Assembly: GCF_029379315.1 (NCBI RefSeq)
Contig: NZ_JAQYWQ010000003.1
Span: forward strand, 1 to 64,000
Reading direction: 5' to 3'
DNA length: 64,000 bases
Source of the DNA: Nostoc sp. S13
GTDB taxonomy: Bacteria > Cyanobacteriota > Cyanobacteriia > Cyanobacteriales > Nostocaceae
Both the position numbers and the translations under genes were made by a program. The stretch's first letter is position 1. Every line of letters starts with the position of its first letter. This document shows positions 44,773 to 53,699 of the stretch, one piece after another. The notes under the pieces were generated by a model. It had not been told where the DNA came from and ran no database searches. It saw nothing but the letters and a program-made list of their open reading frames with translations.

Positions 44773-46431
44773 ATGCCAAAATTCAAGTCAAAATCTCAGC
44801 AATCTAAAAAGTCGAAAAAGCAGGCTAAAAAGGAAACTTCTACCCTTAGCCTCAAAGAACAGTTAGCCAAAAAGCGCAAAGCAGCTAAAGCACGTAAAGA
44901 ATTCATTAGCTTACTCACCACCGCCTCCTTTGGCGGTGTCTTCGTTGGCATTGTGCTTTTTTTTGTAGCTGGGATTAAAGCAGCAGTCCCTGGTGTCTTG
45001 GGGATAATCATCATATCCCTTTCCTACAAATACCCGCGCCAAGCACTATATGCCTTCATTATTTATGTACCTATTGGGGGTACTATCACCTATTACTTGG
45101 GCAATAGTCCCATACTCCAATTAGCTAAAGATACTTTTTACGTTCCAGCGCTAATTGGACTTTGGCAGACTTGCCGTAAACAGGGGCTACCCCTAATTAT
45201 TCCCCAAGGCATTAAAATCCCACTTTATATTGTTTTAGGTTGCAGTCTGCTAACGCTGTTGTTTATCAATGGTGGTCAGCAATTGAACCCGCCTAGTGTG
45301 GGACTATTTGAAAAAGCAGAGAAAGAAATACCATTAGCTATGGGAATTCTGGGACTAAAAGTATTTTTAGGCTATGTCCCCCTGATTGGTTGTGCTTACT
45401 ATTTAATTCGCGATAAGCGGGATTTTCTATTTTTATCACGCCTCCAGATTGTTCTCATACTAATTTGCTGTGTGCTGGGATTTTTTCAATACCTGTTACT
45501 ACTAACTGGTGTATGTCAAGGCACTAGAGGTCTTGAAGGAGATGCCTTATTTAGAGCAACACTCGATGCCAGGTGTTATATTGGTGGAGCGCTAGTATAT
45601 AGTCCCGATGAAGGGGTTATTCGCCTACCAGGGACATTTGTAGCTCCTTGGCAGTGGGCATGGTTCTTAATTGCCAGCACCTTTTTTACCTTTGCCAGCG
45701 GCTTCACCGATCCCTCTCCGATATGGCGGTTGGTTGGTTTAGGTTCTTTAGTGGGAGTCTTTCTCAATTCTGTAATCTCTGGACAGAGAATCGCCTTAGC
45801 TTTAGTACCAATCTGCTTCGGGATTTTGCTATTGATCACTGGACAAATTGGCAACCTGAAACGATTTATCCCCATAGGCGTGGGGCTTGCCTTGATTGTG
45901 GGAATTGCGATGGTGACTAACCCTACTCTCGTGCAAGAGAGAACCGAGAGTTTTACGGGTCGCTGGGACGCTTCACCACCTCAAGATTTTATCATCCAGC
46001 AATTTGAAGAGAATTGGAAAAACGTAGACGGGCCACTGGGAAGTGGCTTAGGTCGAGCAACTAACTCTACCCGTGCATTGGGTAAAAGTAAGCTTGTGGA
46101 AACCTACTACCCCAAAGTACTTTATGAAGTTGGAATTATTGGAGTACTAGCGTTTCTGGGTTTGGTAACAAGTTTAACAATTATTGGCTTTAAAACCTAT
46201 CGCTCCATAAAGAACCGTAATTTCCGCAGTTACGCAGCAGCTTTGTGGCTGTTTATAGTGTTTATCAGCTACAACACCTACTACTATCCTCTGGATGTTG
46301 ATCCGGTTGCTGTCTATTATTGGTTTTTTGCAGGAGTTCTTTTTAAAATACCAGAACTAGATAAACAAGAGAGAAAAGATGCTGAATCTCAACCACAAAT
46401 TCCAAATAAACGATTAAAAACAAAATTTTAA
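44773..46431 (+). CDS. hpsL: HpsL-like polysaccharide polymerase/ligase
   Basis: 552 residues from ATG 44773. A very basic N-terminal tail (Lys/Ser-rich, about 1-50) precedes about ten membrane helices and a long loop with CQGTRGLEGDALFR and GVIRLPGTFVAPWQW, the layout of Wzy/O-antigen ligase proteins. From memory it resembles the HpsL protein of hormogonium polysaccharide synthesis. The last ~85 codons are duplicated at 47723-47973. A perfect AAGGAGGA starts at the last base of its stop and serves the next gene. Confidence 0.7.
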   Translation: MPKFKSKSQQSKKSKKQAKKETSTLSLKEQLAKKRKAAKARKEFISLLTTASFGGVFVGIVLFFVAGIKAAVPGVLGIIIISLSYKYPRQALYAFIIYVPIGGTITYYLGNSPILQLAKDTFYVPALIGLWQTCRKQGLPLIIPQGIKIPLYIVLGCSLLTLLFINGGQQLNPPSVGLFEKAEKEIPLAMGILGLKVFLGYVPLIGCAYYLIRDKRDFLFLSRLQIVLILICCVLGFFQYLLLLTGVCQGTRGLEGDALFRATLDARCYIGGALVYSPDEGVIRLPGTFVAPWQWAWFLIASTFFTFASGFTDPSPIWRLVGLGSLVGVFLNSVISGQRIALALVPICFGILLLITGQIGNLKRFIPIGVGLALIVGIAMVTNPTLVQERTESFTGRWDASPPQDFIIQQFEENWKNVDGPLGSGLGRATNSTRALGKSKLVETYYPKVLYEVGIIGVLAFLGLVTSLTIIGFKTYRSIKNRNFRSYAAALWLFIVFISYNTYYYPLDVDPVAVYYWFFAGVLFKIPELDKQERKDAESQPQIPNKRLKTKF

Positions 46432-46441
46432 GGAGGATAAA

Positions 46442-47602
46442 ATGGTGAAAGTTATTATAGGTGGTCAACAACATCTCAGCGTTCCTAATCTTCCTCGTAA
46501 TTCTGAACATACTCTGATTCGTTCTAAAACTTTTCTCACAGGCAAATATCCTATAGATAAAGTTTGGTATCCTTTAGGAAGTTTTATGCCTTGGCGACCT
46601 GTATGGGGTGGATACGAGGTAATTCATACTTTTAATAGAATTATCTGTACTAATAAACCTTGGTTTGTCACTTTTGAAGATCATCGGTTTTTGTATAGAG
46701 ATCCGCAAACTCAACTAGAAGAATTCACTTATAAATTTCTGAATAATCGTTTGGCACTAGAAAACTGCAAAAAAATTATTGCCATATCTGATTATGCTAG
46801 ATTGCGATTCATGAACTGGGTACAAGAATGGGATACAATATCAAAAATAATCGGTAAAGTAGATGTCATACACCCAAATTTCCCTGTGAGGGTTAACCAG
46901 TATAAATCTTATCAAAATCAGCAAAATCTTCAACTTATTTTTATTGGCAACCACATTGCCAGAAAAGGCGGAGTTGTGGCTTTAAGACTAGCCAAGAAAG
47001 CAACAAAGTTAGGTTTACCTATTACTATACATATAGTGTCTGAACTATGGTGTGGTGTCGGCGTACCTACTGATTTTCCTGATGCTAATAGATATGCAGA
47101 AGATTTAAAGTTACTCGATTTAAATAATGTCGTTTTCCATAACATAATTCCGAATGCAAAAGTTATAGAATTACTATCACAAAGTCATTTTCAACTGATG
47201 CCATCATTAATGGATACCTATGGTTATAGCATTATTGAAGGTTTCTCTGTTGCGACTCCGGCAATTACAACCAATGTATGTGCTTTGACAGAAATTGTTC
47301 GTCACGGTGAAAATGGATATGTTTTAGAATTACCACTGGACAAACTCAGACATTGGGGTAATTGGCTAAATGGTGAAAAAACTAAAACTGAAGAATATTG
47401 GGAAATTGTCAATCATACCTACGATGATTTAGCAGAGCAGGCATTACAACAAGTACAAGAATTTTTAGATAGAAGTGATAAACAGGAACATTACGAGTCT
47501 CTCAGTGCTGGAGCTTTAGCACAAGTGATCAATGTCCACGACGCTGAAAAACAAAATAAGTTATTCGATAATCTCTACACAGCAGCGGCAAGGTTATACT
47601 GA
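46442..47602 (+). CDS. GT4-type glycosyltransferase in the inserted cassette
   Basis: 386 residues. The C-terminal half is a GT-B donor domain: LIFIGNHIARKGGVVALRLA, then MPSLMDTYGYSIIEGFSVAT with the Glu motif and NVCALTEIVRHGENGYVLEL. It should add a sugar to the lipid-linked repeat unit; donor unknown. AAGGAGGATA at 46431-46440 is the best ribosome binding site in the region. It sits between hpsL and the duplicated hpsL tail, and its codon use is more AT-rich than hpsN/O/P, so it was probably acquired with the tail (inference). Confidence 0.8.
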   Translation: MVKVIIGGQQHLSVPNLPRNSEHTLIRSKTFLTGKYPIDKVWYPLGSFMPWRPVWGGYEVIHTFNRIICTNKPWFVTFEDHRFLYRDPQTQLEEFTYKFLNNRLALENCKKIIAISDYARLRFMNWVQEWDTISKIIGKVDVIHPNFPVRVNQYKSYQNQQNLQLIFIGNHIARKGGVVALRLAKKATKLGLPITIHIVSELWCGVGVPTDFPDANRYAEDLKLLDLNNVVFHNIIPNAKVIELLSQSHFQLMPSLMDTYGYSIIEGFSVATPAITTNVCALTEIVRHGENGYVLELPLDKLRHWGNWLNGEKTKTEEYWEIVNHTYDDLAEQALQQVQEFLDRSDKQEHYESLSAGALAQVINVHDAEKQNKLFDNLYTAAARLY

Positions 47603-47722
47603 AGGTTCGGATGTATTAGTAGATAAACTGTACCTTCAGGAGTGCCAAGTGTTGTTAGCGGTAGCGGGGCGTTTAGTCTGTGCTGAGTAACCCCATACTT
47701 CGGTAAGCTCAGTAACCAACTC

Positions 47723-47973
47723 TAACAATTATTAGCTTTAAAACCTATTGCTCCATAAAGAACCATAATTTCCGCAGTTACGCAGCAGCTTTGTGGTTGT
47801 TTATATTGTTTATTAGCTACAACACCTACTACTATCCTCTAGATGTTGATCCAGTTGCTGTCTATTACTGGTTTTTTGCAGGAGTTCTTTTCAAATTGCC
47901 AATATTAGATAAACAAGAGAAGAAAGAAGCAGATCCTAAGCAAGCAGGAAAACAAAAACGTCTAATAAGCTGA
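47723..47973 (+). pseudogene. displaced 3' fragment of hpsL
   Basis: About 250 bases match 46175-46431, the hpsL 3' end, with scattered substitutions and a divergent final 20 codons (KKEADPKQAGKQKRLIS versus the present hpsL end). The frame is open and ends at TGA, but nothing upstream supplies the rest of hpsL. It is a remnant left when an hpsL-end/glycosyltransferase cassette recombined into the locus (inference). Confidence 0.85.
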
Positions 47974-48175
47974 CGGGACATAGTGAAAATACTCCAGTAC
48001 GCTATCGGTGGACAGAAGCTTGCTTGTGTATTAAGCTTAACCAAGAGTTGCTAAATCTTCTTAGTGGCTAAGTCTGGTATCTTTCTAGTTATCACCAGGT
48101 ATTAGCGAATAACCAGCCTGTAAAGGTCGAATTACTGGATATCAAGCTGAATATAAACTCCGAGATATCACATAG

Positions 48176-49297
48176 ATGAATACTCCTAGTCAAATACGCC
48201 AAACTAGATTTAATTGGATTGATCAGACAAAAGGATTAGCAATTTTAGCAATTGTCATATTTCATTTTTTCCAAAATTATCCAGAGCGATCGCAACTAAT
48301 TTCAGTTTTAGATAGTAATGGAGCAAAGCTCGGATATGCTGCTGTAGATATATTCTTTTTAATGGCTGGGTTGAACACAAGTTATGCTCTCATCTCTAAG
48401 TTACAAAAAAATCAGATAGTACCGATTAAAATTAATTGGAGATTATGGTTAATTAAACGTTTGTATAGAATATATCCTGCTTATATACTAGCTGTTATAT
48501 TAAGTTGCTTACTTTATTTATTTACTAATAGTAAGATTAATTTAAACCTAAATTTTTTCTTATCATTTATAGGTATAGCCGGGATAAAATTCCAATCAAT
48601 CAACCCTGGATTTTGGTTTTTCACAGTAATTCTAGAGGCTTATTTACTTACACCATTGATATTTTCATTTTCCCATAAAAAGCCGAATAAAATATTATTT
48701 TTAGGACTTACGGGAGCAATAATAACGAAGCTTTTAGCTTTTTACTTTTTTATAGTTGATGATACGAATATTTATTTATTTTTATTGCAAAATAATTTTA
48801 TAGGAAGTTATCTATTTCAGTTCTGTCTGGGACTTTATTGGGGATTTATCTATGCCGAGCATCAAACTTTTAGAAAAATAGATTTTATTGTTGCAAGTAT
48901 TATTTTTAGTATGGGAATTCTTATTTTTGCTATCTTAACTATTTTTAAAATAAAATATATATATATGTTAGGTATAGATATGCTGTTTACTCCTTTATTT
49001 TTTTTGGGTATTCAAGCATTATTATACCGTCTCGATAAAATAGCTAAAATTGGACGTATACTAAGCTTTGTTAGTATATTAGGAATTTATTCTTATCAAA
49101 TTTATCTAATTCATCAACCTTTGTATTTTGTTTTATTACCTAAATTATATTCTATGATTCAGATAAATAACTATTTGAAGATAGGGGTTTCTTTAATGAT
49201 AGTGAGTATTTTACTGGCAATTTATGTATTTTCATTTATTAAAATAGAGCGATTCGTAATGAAAATGTTTGGAAAAGTGATGAGTAAGCAAAATTAG
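48176..49297 (+). CDS. acyltransferase family 3 membrane protein
   Basis: 373 residues, about ten membrane helices. It opens with RFNWIDQTKGLAILAIVIFH, the conserved His near the first helix, and continues with YAAVDIFFLMAGLNTSYAL and RLYRIYPAYILAV, all usual for acyltransferase_3 (PF01757) proteins that O-acylate sugars. The gene is visibly the most AT-rich in the window, with runs of A/T-ending codons, which suggests transfer from another background. It probably decorates the polymer built by the surrounding glycosyltransferases. Confidence 0.85.
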   Translation: MNTPSQIRQTRFNWIDQTKGLAILAIVIFHFFQNYPERSQLISVLDSNGAKLGYAAVDIFFLMAGLNTSYALISKLQKNQIVPIKINWRLWLIKRLYRIYPAYILAVILSCLLYLFTNSKINLNLNFFLSFIGIAGIKFQSINPGFWFFTVILEAYLLTPLIFSFSHKKPNKILFLGLTGAIITKLLAFYFFIVDDTNIYLFLLQNNFIGSYLFQFCLGLYWGFIYAEHQTFRKIDFIVASIIFSMGILIFAILTIFKIKYIYMLGIDMLFTPLFFLGIQALLYRLDKIAKIGRILSFVSILGIYSYQIYLIHQPLYFVLLPKLYSMIQINNYLKIGVSLMIVSILLAIYVFSFIKIERFVMKMFGKVMSKQN

Positions 49298-49355
49298 TGT
49301 TTTGCATGATTAACGAAAATTCCAATTACCTTTAGATAAAGTAGTAGAAAAAATT

Positions 49356-50339
49356 ATGGCTAATTACCCTTTAATTTCTGTAGTTATACCAACCTATGAG
49401 CGAGAGGAACCTCTACGCGATAGTATTGTGGATGTTCTAAAACAGGACTATCCAAATTTTGAAGTTTTAGTTGTAGACCAAACCTCAAAACACCAAGCAG
49501 AAATTCAAGCCTACCTGGAAGAGATGGCGGAGGCAGGTAAAATTAAATGGTTGCGCTTAGATTGGGCAAGTTTGCCAGGGGCGCGGAATTATGCCGTCCG
49601 GCGGTCATCTGGTGAAATAATATTATTTATTGATGATGATGTTCAGCTAACGCCTGGATTGCTAGCAGCCCATGCGAAAAATTATTTGCAAAACCCAGAG
49701 GTGGGCGCTGTGGCAGGACGGGTATTTGACAGAATGAAATTGGGTGATTCTGGGGGAGATTTAGAGATTGAATATCTGCCTCCCCAGGCAATGGACCCAG
49801 GAATTGCTTGGTATCATATTGATTTAGTACATACTATCAAACCCCAGCAAGTACTGACAGCGAGGGGTTGTAATATGTCTTTTCGACGCGATATTTTTAC
49901 TAAGTACGGACTGAGATTTGATGAGAGGTTTGGCGGTAGTGCAGTGCGCGAAGAGTCAGATTTTTGTTTGCGAGTGCGACAAACGGGGTATAAGATTTGG
50001 TACGACCCAGAAGCCCATTTGGTGCATTTAGGCGAAGAAACAGGGGGTTGTCATGATATTAGTATGCGATCGCTCAAATATCAACTCACCTTCTACCACA
50101 ACCATTTTTTACTGGGGCTGAAAAACCTCACTCCGACTCAAGCTTTACGCCTATACGCTCGTTTATTTGACTGTCACGTCCTGGGACGCCCACCTTGCCA
50201 TAAAAGCGGTTCCCCTATCAAAATTGCCACTCGCGGTATTTTCTACATTTTGGGTTTTTTCAAAGCTTTGGGTACTGTCATTCAATCAATATGGAACGAT
50301 GGTCAAATTTACAGTCGGTTTGATCAAAAAGTTTCGTGA
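49356..50339 (+). CDS. hpsN: GT2 glycosyltransferase, HpsN-like
   Basis: 327 residues, GT-A fold. PLISVVIPTYEREEPLRDS opens the domain, LFIDDDVQLTPG carries the DxD metal site, and EESDFCLRVRQTGYKIWYDP the ED-type acceptor region. It resembles the HpsN glycosyltransferase of hormogonium polysaccharide synthesis (recognised from memory, not by search). The stop codon is followed at once by a CATTGGG heptamer array. It is followed by HpsO- and HpsP-like genes. Confidence 0.7.
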   Translation: MANYPLISVVIPTYEREEPLRDSIVDVLKQDYPNFEVLVVDQTSKHQAEIQAYLEEMAEAGKIKWLRLDWASLPGARNYAVRRSSGEIILFIDDDVQLTPGLLAAHAKNYLQNPEVGAVAGRVFDRMKLGDSGGDLEIEYLPPQAMDPGIAWYHIDLVHTIKPQQVLTARGCNMSFRRDIFTKYGLRFDERFGGSAVREESDFCLRVRQTGYKIWYDPEAHLVHLGEETGGCHDISMRSLKYQLTFYHNHFLLGLKNLTPTQALRLYARLFDCHVLGRPPCHKSGSPIKIATRGIFYILGFFKALGTVIQSIWNDGQIYSRFDQKVS

Positions 50340-50395
50340 TTGGGCATTGGGCATTGGGCATTGGGCATTGGGCATTGGGCATTGGGCAAAAACTC
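50340..50395. repeat. CATTGGG heptamer array after hpsN
   Basis: Six to seven uninterrupted 7-base units begin at the hpsN stop codon. Further TGACAAA units at about 50508-50520 lead to the hpsO start. Confidence 0.9.
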
Positions 50396-50531
50396 TCTAA
50401 AACTCTTATTTCTTTGCGTCCTTTGCGTCTTTCTCTAACGAGACGCTGCGCGAAGGCGGTTCATTTTTTCATAATTTTGCGTAAGTACTGGTTGTTTAAA
50501 AAAAATGACAAATGACAAATAATAAATAACA

Positions 50532-51707
50532 ATGAAAATCTTAGTTGCTAGTCACACTTATATCGTAGACCTCAACTGTGAAAAATTACGCGCTTTATCT
50601 CAACTAGAAGCGGGAGTTGAAGTGACAGTTGTAGTCCCAAAGCGCTGGAAACCAGGTGGCGTGCAAAACAGAATTATTGAAACTGAATACCGCAATGAAG
50701 GCAGATTTAGAATAGTTCCCGTTTCTAATTTCAGTCAAAATCATCAAGGACTTCTGACATTTGGGGCTGATTTGATATCTTTGTTAAAACAGTTTCGTCC
50801 CCAAATCATCCAGGTGGAACAAGGGTCTAGAGCATTGGCTTATACTCAGATGATTGGTTTAAATAAACTCTTAGGACTCAAAGCAAAAAATGTATTTTTT
50901 ACTTGGTGGAATCTACCATACAGCCTGAAGCTACCAGTTTCTTTGTTAGAAAAATATAACCTCCATCACAGCCACGGTATTATTTCTGGCAATCAGGATG
51001 GAGCAGAAGTTTTGCGACAACGAGGATATCAAGGGTCAATTAAAGTCATGCCACAACTGGGCGTAGATGAAAGTCTATTTACTCCCAAACCCCAACCAGA
51101 GTTAGCAGCTAAGTTGGACATTGAAAAAGGAGATTTTGTGGTAGGTTTTGTCGGGCGTTTTGTGCAAGAAAAGGGTTTATTAACACTTTTGCAAGCCTTA
51201 ATAACTTTGAAAAATAAACCTTGGAAATTACTTCTGCTAGGACGCGGAGAGTTGCAAAGTGAATTAATCAAAATTGCGGTAGAAAATAATATTAAAGAGC
51301 GGTTAATTTTGGTAGAGAGTGTGCCTCATGATGAGGTTGCAAACTATATCAATTTAATGAGTACTTTGGTACTGCCTTCAGAAACAACTTACAAATTTAA
51401 AACCTTAACTTCTGTTGGCTGGAAAGAACAATTTGGTCATGTCCTAATTGAGGCAATGGCTTGCCAAGTCCCTGTAATTGGTTCTGATTCTGGTGAAATT
51501 CCCTATGTAATTGGCGATACTGGTTTAGTATTTCCTGAAGGTGATACTCAAGCCCTTGCTAATTGCTTAGTTCAATTAATGGATAAACCCTCTTTTGCTT
51601 ATACTCTCGGTGAAATGGGTTATCAAAAAGCAATGATTAAATATACAAATCAAGCTTTAGCTAAACAGCAATTAGAATTTTATCAAGAATTGGTTAATAG
51701 TCATTAG
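50532..51707 (+). CDS. hpsO: GT4 glycosyltransferase, HpsO-like
   Basis: 391 residues, GT-B. The acceptor half begins MKILVASHTYIVDLNCEK; the donor half shows VGFVGRFVQEKGLLTLLQAL, LLLGRGELQSELIK and EQFGHVLIEAMACQVPVIGS with DSGEIPYVIGDTGLVFPEGD, the GT4 E-x7-E region. It resembles HpsO of the hormogonium polysaccharide set. TGACAAA units lie 12-25 bases upstream, with a degenerate AATAATAAATAACA just before the ATG. Confidence 0.7.
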   Translation: MKILVASHTYIVDLNCEKLRALSQLEAGVEVTVVVPKRWKPGGVQNRIIETEYRNEGRFRIVPVSNFSQNHQGLLTFGADLISLLKQFRPQIIQVEQGSRALAYTQMIGLNKLLGLKAKNVFFTWWNLPYSLKLPVSLLEKYNLHHSHGIISGNQDGAEVLRQRGYQGSIKVMPQLGVDESLFTPKPQPELAAKLDIEKGDFVVGFVGRFVQEKGLLTLLQALITLKNKPWKLLLLGRGELQSELIKIAVENNIKERLILVESVPHDEVANYINLMSTLVLPSETTYKFKTLTSVGWKEQFGHVLIEAMACQVPVIGSDSGEIPYVIGDTGLVFPEGDTQALANCLVQLMDKPSFAYTLGEMGYQKAMIKYTNQALAKQQLEFYQELVNSH

Positions 51708-51901
51708 TCATTAGTTATTAGTAGACCTCTTGCATAAATCACAAATAAGAACCCCAAAGAGCCAAAGCGTAGCTTTGTCTCCCCTAAGAGCAGGCTCTTA
51801 GGGGATTAAGGGGAGCCAGTGCCGGAACAGGAGTCTCCCCAAGTAGAGCATCTGGCGTGTGCGATGTTAGGGACTTTTGCAAGATATCTAGTGAATAAAA
51901 A

Positions 51902-51952
51902 ATGACAAATGACAAATGACAAATGAAAATATTACAAATGAAAATATTACAA
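51902..51952. repeat. TGACAAA array merging into the hpsP start
   Basis: ATGs at 51902, 51909, 51916 and 51923 are each 7 bases apart. The last begins hpsP. It is followed by a 15-base direct repeat, ATGAAAATATTACAA, at 51923-51937 and 51938-51952, which adds five residues at the N-terminus. Confidence 0.85.
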
Positions 51953-53116
51953 ATTGTCCCCTCAATTTCTCTGATTTACGGCGGCCCCAGTCAAATGGTA
52001 CTAGGACTAGCTCCAGCGTTGGTAAAAGAGGGAGTAGAAGTTACAATTCTCACAACTGATAGTAATGGCGATAATGGTCAAACACCTTTGGATGTTCCTT
52101 TAAATCGCCCAATTAAACAAGATGGCTATGAAATAATTTACTTTCGTTGTGCCCCGTTTCGTCGCTACAAATTTTCCCTAGATTTATTAAACTGGCTAAA
52201 ACGTCATGCTCACGAGTTTGATATAGCACATATTCATGCTCTATTTTCCCCAATAATTAGTGCTGCTGCTATTGTATGTCGTCAGCAAAAGCTACCTTAT
52301 ATTTTCCGTCCTTTGGGTACTCTCGATCCGGCTGATTTACGCAAAAAAAAGCAATTAAAACAGCTTTATGTCGCAATTATAGAACGTCAAAATTTAGCTG
52401 GTGCGGCAGCAATTCATTTTACCAGCGTTCAAGAAGCCAAAATATCAGAACGATTTGGAGTATCTACGCCAGATTTGGTGATTCCGTTGGGTGTAATTCC
52501 CCGTCAATCCCCTCTTAAAAATGTATATAGTCAGCTGGAAATACCGGAGGATGTACCGTTGGTGCTGTTTATGTCACGAATTGACCCGAAAAAGGGGTTA
52601 AATTTGTTAATTCCGGCGCTAGAGAAGCTGTTAGCGGTTGGTTATAAGTTTCATTTTGTCTTAGCTGGAACAAATCCCCAAGATCCAGATTACGAAAAAA
52701 AGATAATATCCCAAATTCAAAATTCACCACTGCGATCGCACACTACAATTACGGGCTTTGTCACTGGTGAATTAAAAATTAGTTTACTACAAGCTGCTGA
52801 TTTATTTGTCTTACCTTCCTATTACGAAAATTTTGGGATTGCTGTCGCGGAAGCGATGGTAGCAGGAACACCGGTGGTAATTTCTGACCAAGTGCATATT
52901 TGTCAACAGGTGCGTGATAGCGAGTCGGGTTGGGTAGGCGCAACAGATGTGCAAGCGCTGGTAGAGTTACTGCAAGAAGCTTTGCAAAATCCCGCAGAAC
53001 GCCAACGACGGGGATTAAACGCCCAAAAATATGCCTTGGAAAATTTTAGCTGGGATGCGATCGCTAGGCAAACAATCCAAGCCTACCAGCAAATTCTGGC
53101 GAACAAATTAATTTAA
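51923..53116 (+). CDS. hpsP: GT4 glycosyltransferase, HpsP-like
   Basis: 397 residues, GT-B. The acceptor half is IVPSISLIYGGPSQMVLGLA; the donor half has VLFMSRIDPKKGLNLLIPAL and FVLPSYYENFGIAVAEAMVA with GTPVVISDQVHI. It resembles HpsP. A 15-base tandem duplication gives it an N-terminus reading MKILQMKILQ, so either of two ATGs (51923, 51938) could be the start; the second gives the canonical N-terminus. It is the last gene of the hps-like run. Confidence 0.7.
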   Translation: MKILQMKILQIVPSISLIYGGPSQMVLGLAPALVKEGVEVTILTTDSNGDNGQTPLDVPLNRPIKQDGYEIIYFRCAPFRRYKFSLDLLNWLKRHAHEFDIAHIHALFSPIISAAAIVCRQQKLPYIFRPLGTLDPADLRKKKQLKQLYVAIIERQNLAGAAAIHFTSVQEAKISERFGVSTPDLVIPLGVIPRQSPLKNVYSQLEIPEDVPLVLFMSRIDPKKGLNLLIPALEKLLAVGYKFHFVLAGTNPQDPDYEKKIISQIQNSPLRSHTTITGFVTGELKISLLQAADLFVLPSYYENFGIAVAEAMVAGTPVVISDQVHICQQVRDSESGWVGATDVQALVELLQEALQNPAERQRRGLNAQKYALENFSWDAIARQTIQAYQQILANKLI

Positions 53117-53699
53117 CCCAATGCAGACAATAGCAGTTTTTGCCAAATAGGTGTAGCCAGTTCACAAAGGCAGCATCTCAATGAGTGTAAAAAGCCTTGT
53201 AAAACCTCAGTCCAACCCTCTGCTTACCAAGGAGAGGGAGCAAGAATCTTGTTTCTCATCTGGTATATTTGCCAAATAGGTGCAGCCAATTCACAAAAGA
53301 CCTAAAGAGCATCTCTCCTCAAGCTTTTAGGTACTTTCCCCTGAGTCTTGAAGAATAACTGTTCCTTTCTTTTCCCCACGTTCCCATGCGCCCCACGATA
53401 CACTGTTTCTAAAAGTTGTTGTCTTTTTTGGGAGATCATAGATACAATCGTCGCTCAATGCCTTATATGCTCACCCTATCCAGGGATGGGGTATTACGAC
53501 ACCTTTAATAAAAAGCTACTACCTGACGCAATGTGCAACTTTTTCTTACAACCCCCGCAACGCACTGGCTCCCCCACAGGGAGAGAGGCTTTGATTCTTG
53601 CTCCCCTTCCCGACAAAGTAAGGGGTTGGAGGTTAGGTTTGAAAGAAAGTTGCACACGGGGCTACCTCACTAACCAGTTTTGAACTTTTCCCTGATTTT
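53117..53699. other. 583-base gap with paired direct repeats
   Basis: GCCAAATAGGTG followed by a variant of AGCCAGTTCACAAA occurs twice, at about 53139 and 53270. AAGGAGAGGGAGC at about 53230 matches the boundary of the repeat cluster near 23220. From about 53540 a GC-rich dispersed block precedes the RND gene. Open frames here (such as 53348-53683) lack coding character. Confidence 0.5.

Noticed and set aside
47791-47973. 60-residue membrane protein gene
   Set aside because: It is the tail of a duplicated hpsL fragment without the rest of the gene; treated as a pseudogene.
53348-53683. 111-codon frame before the RND gene
   Set aside because: It contains dispersed repeat sequence and shows no domain; it is too close to be an adaptor gene and is too short.
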